Shown: piece by piece, positions 56,155-64,000 of the stretch
Numbering within the stretch: position 1 is the first letter of the stretch
Layout of the letters: every line of letters begins with the position of its first letter
DNA from: Costus lasius
Lineage: Eukaryota; Streptophyta; Magnoliopsida; Zingiberales; Costaceae
Reading direction: 5' to 3'
Length of the DNA stretch: 64,000 bases
NCBI GenBank assembly: GCA_027563935.2
Contig: JANVAS020000231.1
Span: 11,550,001 to 11,614,000, forward strand
The notes under the pieces: generated by a model
Database searches by the model: none
What the model saw: only the letters and a program-made list of their open reading frames with translations
Told to the model about the DNA's origin: nothing
Program-made: the position numbers and the translations under genes

Positions 56155-57840
56155 TGAAGAAACCCCTTTCAAGAGGGGGCCGAAACCCTAAGTAGGCGCA
56201 TATCATGAATTGCGCAAGGAAGCATAGGGTTTGTTGGGATCTTTTGCATGCCATATGATCAACATCATAACTTGTATAGATAAGAAGTAATTCATACCAT
56301 AGCCATGAGTGGATGGCGACTTGGAAGTAAAGATCGAAGGGGATCTTCTCCAAAGAAGACACACATCAAAGTGATGAAGACTTCCTTCTTGCGCACCTCT
56401 TGTGCTAGCAAAAGTGCCAAGTTGTCCTTGTGTGGAGAAGATGAGATCTTTGCTAGGGCGATGAAGCTCTCACACTTGCTTGCGTGAACTCCCCTCTACA
56501 CGAGAGTGGATCGGCCACACAAAATCAGAACCGAAATGCGTTTTGGCGTTTACAAGTTAAGTGGCGTTACATGACTTCCAATTATGGAAAGTCATGAAGC
56601 CATGCGCTTAAATCCATGCAAACCGCCCAAAAACACTTTCATCATGAACCATGCGTTCACACATGTGTGAACCAGTTCAATCCAACGGTTCAATGCGTTT
56701 GGTACAAAGACCAAACCAAACCAGCCCAAGCCATGGTCTAGATCTCTCTGAACCAAATGGTTCAAGATCTAACCGTTCATCTCTTGATGCCTTTGATCTC
56801 ACCGATCTAGCATCACTACTCTCGATCGAAGCTTACCGATCTCATGCCCTAATCAATCAAACATGACCAGACCAGATCTCACTTACAATCAGAGTTCAAA
56901 CTCCTTTAAACTGAATCAAAACAATTCAGTCCACACGATCTGACTCAAGAAAGCCATATCACCAAATTGTGTGACCCTGAGGGTTTCCTTTAAATGTTGG
57001 TAACGATAACTTACGTTATCACGACCAGTGAGGGGTATCTAGCAACACATCACTGTCTCCCGATATAAAGGAAAAAGTCTTCCAAGACTACACCCAAACC
57101 ACAGCACAAGTGTGAATCAACTTCACAAGGCATGCATGTATCCTTTGCCTACTGGATGTTCTTATTGGACAAGCGGGTCAAGCTTGTAACTCCAATATGA
57201 TGAGCATGATCAGATCAGATGAACATAGTCACCTGGGTATGGCCATACACTTTCACAATCATCTCATCTAGGGGGCCCCTATAGAACATCACACTCCTTC
57301 AACAAGGAGACGGCAATCCTATATCTATCACTAGTGCCCTAACCTAAATCATAATCATTATCTAAGATAGTCTATAACCATTATATTTCAAATGATATTG
57401 AACTACCTCAAAACAATGACAATCATCATTTAGAAACACAAGTGATCTCAAGTCAAAGGACATGTGCCACTTGATGCAAACAAGGATTATTCACATTGTG
57501 ACAAGCAATTGAATATCCTAGTAGGGTCTGTCCAGTACATCCAATGTACCCATGAGTCTACATCTTATTCCATGCTCGAAGCATCCTATAAGATTAGAAC
57601 ACATATTAGTCTCAATCATATCAAGGCTGTCTCATGTTCACCAAGATATCTCGACTAAGGACATATGCATGTCAGCCTAGCTGAACAGCTTTGAGACATT
57701 ATTCAGAAGTATACATATTGCAGCAGACAATGCAACATACTGAATAACAACCATTGCCTTTATAAACATAAAAGTTTATATACATGATACTGATACAATC
57801 CCAAGGCCTCAAACATTAGCCTTAAGGGCATACCCCAACA
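56155..57840 (-). repeat. Element I 3' LTR
   Basis: 1686 bp, TGAAGAAACCCC to CCCCAACA on the plus strand. Mini-exon ATGGCTATG and donor GTATGA are on the minus strand near 56294-56308. The hairpin next to the terminus is CCCC-TTTCAAGA-GGGG. Confidence 0.93.
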
Positions 57841-57860
57841 ATCTCCCACTTGCACTTAAT

Positions 57861-60800
57861 CTAATGGTTGAGAAATCTCAAACCCATATTATTACAGTGC
57901 TTCTCATGCTTCTGCTGTGCCAGAGGCTTGGTAAGCGGGTCAGCCAGATTGTCGTCTGTTTGAACCTTGCAGATTTTGATCTCGCCTCGATCAATGATCT
58001 CCCGGATCAAGTGAAACCGTCTCTGTATGTGCTTGGACTTCTGGTGCGACCGTGGTTCCTTTGCTTGTGCTATAGCTCCAGTGTTATCACAGAAGATAAC
58101 CAAAGGATATGCACTCGAAGGAACGACACCAAGTTCCTGAATGAACTTACGAATCCACACTGCCTCCTTGGATGCTTAGGAGGCTGCAACATACTCGGCT
58201 TCTGTTGTGGAATCAGCAACAGTTGACTGTTTGAAACTTTTCCACACCACTGCTCCACCATTCAAGCTAAAAACATAGCCTGATTGCGATCGGAAATCAT
58301 CCTGGTTCGACTGGAACGAAGCGTCAGTATATCCTTCAATACTGAGTTCTTCCTGACCACCATATATCAAGAACATATCTTTGGACCTCCGCAGATATTT
58401 TAAAATGTTCTTGACCGCAATCCAGTGTGCCTGACCTGGATTACTTTGGAATCGACTGGTCACGCTTAACCCGTAAGCGACGTCTGGGCGAGTACACCAC
58501 ATCGCATACATTATGGACCCAATAGCCGAAGCATAAGGCGTATTGTCCATTTCATCTTTCTCAGTCTGTGTTTGTGGACACTGACTCTTTGAAAGATTCA
58601 GACCATGTCTGACTGGAAGATGTCCCCTTTTAGAATTCTCTAAATGGAATCTCTCCAGGACTTTATCGATGTAAGTACTCTGGCACAGCCCGAGAAGCCT
58701 CTTAGATCTATCCCTGTAGATCTTCACACCTAATACATAGGCTGCTTCTCCTAGATCTTTCATCTGAAAACATTTTCCTAACCATGCCTTAACAGCATGC
58801 AGTTCAGGAATATCGTTTCCAATGATTAAGACATCATCGACGTAGAGGACTAGGAAAGTAATCACGCTCCCACTAAACCTCTTATATACACACGGGTCAT
58901 CTTCGTTCTTGATGAAACCAAACTCAGAGATTGATTCATCAAAACGAATATTCCAGCTTCTAGATGCTTGTTTAAGTCCATAAATGGACTTCTTTAACTT
59001 GCATATTTTATGACGATCTGATGGATTAGTGAAACCTTCAGGTTGTGTCATATACACATCCTCATCCAATTTTCCATTAAGGAAAGCGGTTTTCACATCC
59101 ATCTGCCAGATCTCATAATCGTAATATGCTGCTATCGCGAAAAGAATCCGAATAGACTTAAACATGGCTACAGGAGAGAAAGTTTCATCATAATCTATCC
59201 CGTAGATTTGTTTGAAACCTTTCTCAACTAGCCTGCCTTTAGGTAACCACGTTACCATCCATGTCAATCTTCTTCTTGAAGATCCATTTACAGCCTATAG
59301 GAATTACTCCCGGAGGCGGATCAACCAAATCCCAGACTTGGTTATCTGACATGGAGTCCATCTCGGCTCGCATAGCTTCAAGCCATCTAGCTGACTCCGG
59401 TCCACTGACCGCATCCGCATAAGTGAGGGGTTCATCATTTTCAATGATGTAGACTCCGTCATAGCGCTCAGGCTATCGACGGATCCTTCCCGATCTTCGC
59501 GGTTCCCGTGATATCTGAGCCTCAGGTTGTTCAGTAACCTGATCTACCGGCTCAGGCTCATCCAACTGTGCTTGACTACATTGTCCTTCCTCTGGATTCT
59601 CATCCAGCTTTATTTCTCTCCCACTGGCCTCTTGCAGAAGAAACCCCTTCTCAAGAAAAATGGCCGTCCGAGCAACAAATACCTTGTTCTCTTTGGGATC
59701 GTAGAAATAATAACCCTTAGTTTCCTTAGGGTAACCGACAAAGATACATTTCTCAGATCTGCTCTCTAGTTTCCCAGAGGCGAGCTTTTTGACATAAGCC
59801 TCGCAACCCCAGATCTTTATAAATGTCAAGCTCGGCTGTTTCCCATACCATAGCTCATATGGTGTCTTTGAAACTGCCTTGGATGGCACTCGGTTTAGTA
59901 CCTTTGCAGCTGTTTCCAGTGCAAAACCCCAAAAGGAGTAAGGTAGAGTAGCCTGACTCATCATACAACGAACCATATCAAGTAACGTTCTATTTCTCCT
60001 CTCGGACACACCATTCCATTGCGGTGTTCCTGGCGGAGTGAGCTGTGAGATAATCCCACACTCTTTTAGATAGTCAGTAAACGCATGACTCAAGTATTCT
60101 CCACCTCGATCAGAACGAAGTGCCTTGATATTTCGGCCTAGCTGATTTTGTACTTCATTTTTGAACTCTTTGAACTTGTCAAAAGATTCACTCTTATGTC
60201 TCATCAGATAGACATACCCATATCTACTGAAATCATCAAGTAAAGGTAATGAAGTACGAATAGCCACCTCTGGCATGTTTACTAAATGGCCCACACACAT
60301 CACTGTGTATAAGGTCAAGTAAACCTGAAGCCCTTTGACCTTTGTGAGGAAAAGGAGCCTTCGTCATTTTACCCATTAAACAAGCTTTGCATGTATCAAT
60401 CTCCTCATAGGAGAATGATCCCAGCAGTCCATGATCATGCAACCGCTTAATGCGCTTCTTGTTAATATGGCCTAAACGACTATGCCATAGCAAGGTGCTG
60501 TCATCAGCATACTTGGCTTTCTTATTATCAATGTTTTGTATAGAATATTCCATGTCCAACATGAATAACCCATTGTTAATTGAACCAGTAGCATAAACAA
60601 TATTATCAAGAGTAAGATAACACTTTGAAATCTTGCATTCAAAGGAAAACCCTTTCCTGACAAGAGCAGGAATAGAGATAATATTTTTGGTAATACTGGG
60701 TACAAAGTAACAATTGTTTAATTCTAATACAATGCCAGATGGTAATGAGATGTAATAATCCCCTACAGCAACAGCAGCAACCCATGCCCCGTTTCCAACT

Positions 60801-61744
60801 CGTAGGTCCACCTCATGCTGTCCCACCTGTCTTCTTCTCTTGAGTTCCTGTACATTTGAACAAATGTGAACTCCACATACAGTGTCCAACACCCATGAAA
60901 TAGAAGAAGAAGATATCATGACCTCAGTCACAAATATACCTGAGCTAGAAGCGATGCTTCCCTTCTTGTCTCCTTGGAGCGCTTTACAGTCCTTTTTCCA
61001 GTGACCCAGCTGGCCACAGTGGAAACACCTGTTGTCCTTCGACCGCTTCACCTTTTATTTCAGAGCCTTGCTGTAGTTCTTGACAGGGGCCTTGCCCTTC
61101 TTCCCCTTCTTCTTGTTCCTGGAGGGGAACATCAAGACAGAGGTTGAAGGCTTTCCCTTCAGAGTCTCCTCAGTAGTCAAGAGCATATTCAGCAACTCTG
61201 CCGGAGTACAATCGATTTTGTTCATATTAAAGTTAATAATGAACGCATCGAAAGAAGGCGGGAGAGACTGCAGAATAATGTCTACAGCAAGCTCCTGATT
61301 GATGGTATGCCCCAGTTTCTCCAGAGCCTCCTTGTGCCCAATCATCTTGAGCACGTGAGCTCCCACTGGGCTCCCTTCAGCCAGTTTGCTCTGAAAGAAA
61401 AGCTTAGTCAGATTATAGCGTTCAGTCCTCGCCTGTGCAGCATACAGCATCTTGAGGTTTGCTATAATTTCTATAGCAGACATATCCTCATGCTGACGCT
61501 GCAGCGGTGGCGTCATAGACGCTAGCATCAGGCAAGCAACATCAATGCTATCATTGACATGCTTTTCATAGGCATCCCGAACCGCCCTTGCGGCGTTCGC
61601 AGCGGGTTGAGGCGGTATAGCCGTCTCGAGGACATACAGTTTCCTCTCAGCCTTAAGAACGATCTTAAGGTGTTCGTACCAGTCTGAGAAGTTTGGCCCA
61701 GCAAACTTCTCCCTTTCCAGTAGGGATCGCACATTGAAGCTCAT
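57861..61744 (-). pseudogene. Element I: degraded Copia gag-pol
   Basis: From ATG 61744. Domains as in element K, but with five breaks: a CAA to TAA stop at 61055-61057 before the knuckle; a 1-nt insertion near 60238 in the integrase; a CAG to TAG stop at 59473-59475 in the linker; a 2-nt deletion near 59240 at the start of RT; and a TAA at 58176-58178 in RNase H. The protease motif is LDTVCG rather than LDTACG. RT keeps YVDD (here YVDDVLIIG). This is the most decayed full-length copy in the window. Confidence 0.94.
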
Positions 61745-63513
61745 GGTGTTCGTTGCTGCAGGAATCTACAACAATGCAAGAACAGCAAGGTCAGTATCAA
61801 TGTCTAGAATCAATCCAGGACTTAAGAAAGATTCTTTTCTCACTATTTTATCTGACTGAAAATTCCATTAAAACAGTCCGAAAGAGTAACACTCTTTTAG
61901 TGAGATGGGATCCAGATTTCATACTTGGTCTCCGCGTCCCGCTCAGGCGAGATAAGATGCACAGAGAGTACAAGCACTAATTTCTGGTAGGCAGTCCCTG
62001 CCAATCGCCAACCCGTGCGATTCCCCTTCATCTGGGCAATCCAGCAGACTGTGCCAACTGAGTTGGTACAACACAGTCTCTGACCCCACAGATGGCTGCC
62101 TCCATGTAGCTACCATATGCCCCATATGTAGCCTACATTGTCAAGCTGACCTGACCTACTCCCTGGACCACCACGTGCTATGCTGAGCAACGAGAAGCGA
62201 TAAATCCCTTCTCTGTAACACGCAGGTGAAATCACACACCGTCTGAAGATAGATGGACGTGCCCACTGAGTGGGTACAACACGGCTCCAACGATAGTCAG
62301 AACAGTGAGGTTTCGCGTCAGAAGGCATTACGTGCTTGATATTTTAGCGTTGGATTTTAACGGTCTTTTATCTTCTTAACTATCATGCAAATCCTATGGT
62401 GATAGCAGAAGATAAATAAATCATGCATTTCTAATTATTTAGAAAATAAAAGAAAGCATGGATCTTATGTGGTAAAAGCCCATAGAGCCTAAGTAAGACC
62501 TTAAATCAACTTAAGTCTTCACTTGCTCTTCTTGGGTCTTTTGCATCTCATCTGGTCCAACCCAGGGCCCTAGCGCTCAATGCAGCTCAGGTGCGCCCAC
62601 CAGCTGAATGCTCCTCTGCGATGTGTGCTTTTGTGCTCTTGTCTAATTAAAATACATTTTAATCTATCTAGACAAGCTTGACTCGCAGGTCAATTATACA
62701 ATAAATTAATTAAAAATGTGATTCGCAGATCACAAAAATAATAATTTACCAGGCTCGCAGGCCCCAGCACAGCACACATTGAAAGGGCAACCCACATAAG
62801 ATTAAATAAACAAGCATCATGGCATCATTCAATCAACATGTGATCCATTACAAAGAAAATAAAATTTTGAAAACCCATTGGCATCAATTTTAATTTTCTT
62901 ATGTGCCCTACAACCTTACAACGGTCCATTGATAGGGATCCACTCATCAATCTAGTCAGATCCACTGCCCTTGCATGCACCAAGTCCTAACTGACTCGAG
63001 TTGACCTAATGGTCAACCATGCATGCGCCAAGGGCTGAACAACCCTCATGAGTTCTGGCAAGCGGGTGTGACCCCGGGCCTAACTCATGTGTGTTCACTA
63101 GTCGTCTCAACCAGACCTCGCTACACGCCTTTGATGCAGTCAACCCATAGCCACCTCGTGCTTGTGCACAGGTGCTATCTGGTCAACCCATCTAGGCTGT
63201 CAGATGGTCTGATCAGACTAATTTGATCTATACTAGATGATGCTTTCAACCCCATCAACCCGTCTAAGGGTTTACAATAGGCGCATCTTAGATCTAATCA
63301 TAGGCGCGCAAGTTAAGTTTTGATAAACAACATGAACCAAGCGCCAACAACAAGTCATGCGAAAGCATAAACAAACAACATGCGCCACCAACAAGGTATA
63401 CATCTTATTTTCGCATGAAGAAACTATTAGATCTAAACACTTGCGCAAGCATGGATCACAAGAGCAAACATAGCAATCATATTAGCATGCATAAAGCCTG
63501 CTTTGATACCAAT
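61745..63513 (-). other. Element I leader with mutated PBS
   Basis: PBS complement reads GCTTTGATACCA at 63500-63511, one change from GCTCTGATACCA. A deletion of about 75 bp near 62603 has removed the tRNA-like B-box. The CTGCGA-loop hairpins and the CTTGTCT/AGACAAG stem (62637-62720 region) and the TGTTGTACC hairpins remain. No gene was seen. Confidence 0.85.
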
Positions 63514-63557
63514 TGAAGAAACCCCTTTCAAGAGGGGGGCGAAACCCTAAGTAGGCA
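63514..63557 (-). repeat. Element I 5' LTR remnant
   Basis: TGAAGAAACCCCTTTCAAG... through CCTAAGTAGGC matches the first bases of the I 3' LTR at 56155, then ends abruptly at element J sequence. Confidence 0.88.
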
Positions 63558-64000
63558 CAATTGTTTAATTCCAATACAATGCCAGATGGTAAAGAAATGA
63601 AATAGTCTCCTACAGCAACAGCAGCAACCCGTGCCCCGTTTCCAACGCGTAGGTCTACCTCATGCTGTCCCACCTGTCTTCTTCTCTTGAGTTCCTGTAC
63701 ATTTGAACAAATGTGAACTCCACATGCAGTGTCCAACACCCATGAAATGGAAGAAGATGAAACCATGACTTCCGTCACGTAAATACCTGAGCCAGAAGCG
63801 ATGCTTCCCCTCTTATCTCCTTGGAGCGCTTTACAGTCCTTTTTCTAGTGACCCAGCTGGCCACAGTGGAAACACCTGTTGTCCTTGGACCGCTTCACCT
63901 TCTGTTTCAGAGCCTTACTGTAGTTCTTGACAGGGGCCTTGCCCTTCTTCCCCTTCTTCTTGTTCCTGGAAGGAACCATTAAGACAGAGGTCGAAGGCTT
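63558..64000 (-). pseudogene. Element J: gag-protease fragment
   Basis: Minus-strand part of the family polyprotein, from the gag basic region at the window edge through the CCHC knuckle to the protease and LPSGIVLELNNC, where it is cut by the I LTR remnant. A TGG to TAG stop at 63845-63847 lies in the knuckle (HWKKDC). The gag start lies right of the window. Confidence 0.91.

Larger units (their letters stand above)
56155..63557 (-). mobile_element. Element I: Copia retrotransposon inserted in LTR H, 5' LTR truncated
   Basis: Minus strand: 3' LTR 56155-57840, PPT 57841-57860, gag-pol 57861-61744, leader and PBS to 63513, and only the first 44 or so bp of the 5' LTR (63514-63557). The 5' LTR is then replaced by the gag-PR of element J. 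Confidence 0.92.

Noticed and set aside
63482..63778. 98-codon ORF with protease and an unrelated tail
   Set aside because: An accidental fusion across the junction of J's protease region with the I LTR remnant.
1..64000. Endogenous pararetrovirus or env-bearing retrovirus
   Set aside because: No movement protein, coat, or extra ORF between RNase H and the PPT; domain order and LTRs are those of Copia elements.
1..64000. Bacterial systems, CRISPR arrays, rRNA genes or host plant genes
   Set aside because: Nearly every stretch of the window is explained by retrotransposon LTR, leader or polyprotein sequence; nothing of these types was seen.

Overview
This window is plant nuclear DNA made almost entirely of transposable elements. 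I see no host gene. It holds at least eleven copies (here called A to K) of one Ty1/Copia LTR-retrotransposon family, fragments of a Ty3/Gypsy element, and part of an LTR from a second, probably Copia-type family. Evidence for a plant: the domain order gag-PR-IN-RT-RNase H, a primer-binding site complementary to the 3' end of plant initiator tRNA-Met, LTRs of about 1.7 kb, self-nesting, and nonsense mutations dominated by C:G to T:A transitions as expected in methylated elements. I cannot name the species or the Copia lineage.

Layout. 1-2032: 3' end of element A (+), inserted into the pol of B. 2033-14340: B and C, both on the minus strand and joined head to tail through one shared LTR (5985-7657). 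This B/C unit sits in the gag of D (minus, 14341-18117). D abuts an 81-bp Gypsy fragment (18118-18198), which is interrupted by element E (+, 18199-54069) and resumes at 54070. E contains F (minus, 21386 to about 48152), F's LTR contains G (+, 21622-39361), and G's 3' LTR contains K (+, 28620-37705). LTR-pair mismatches counted by eye fall with depth: E about 18, F about 11, G about 8, K about 3. 55236-55679 is a foreign LTR piece, 55680-56154 an LTR start (H, +), 56155-63557 element I (minus), and 63558-64000 a gag-PR fragment of J (minus).

How an element works. The LTR supplies the promoter. A leader of about 1.8 kb separates the PBS from gag. One long ORF (about 1290 codons) encodes gag with a CCHC knuckle, an aspartic protease, a DD35E integrase, a YVDD reverse transcriptase and RNase H; a purine-rich tract precedes the 3' LTR. 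None of the copies with a full-length gag-pol region has an intact ORF; K is closest, with a single 1-nt deletion.

Most notable observations. (1) Every complete LTR has an ATG-x-x mini-exon followed by a GTATGA/G donor near its end, and each gag start visible in the window follows a TTGTAG acceptor that would join in phase 0; the D/E subfamily has lost the usual gag ATG and would need this upstream start. (2) The leader holds three successive hairpins with different stems but the same CTGCGN loop, followed by a bipartite stem with compensatory changes: a candidate packaging or dimerisation element. (3) D and E form an inverted repeat of about 3.2 kb per arm around an 81-bp spacer. (4) B and C share one LTR. 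(5) Several scars carry microhomology or templated filler.
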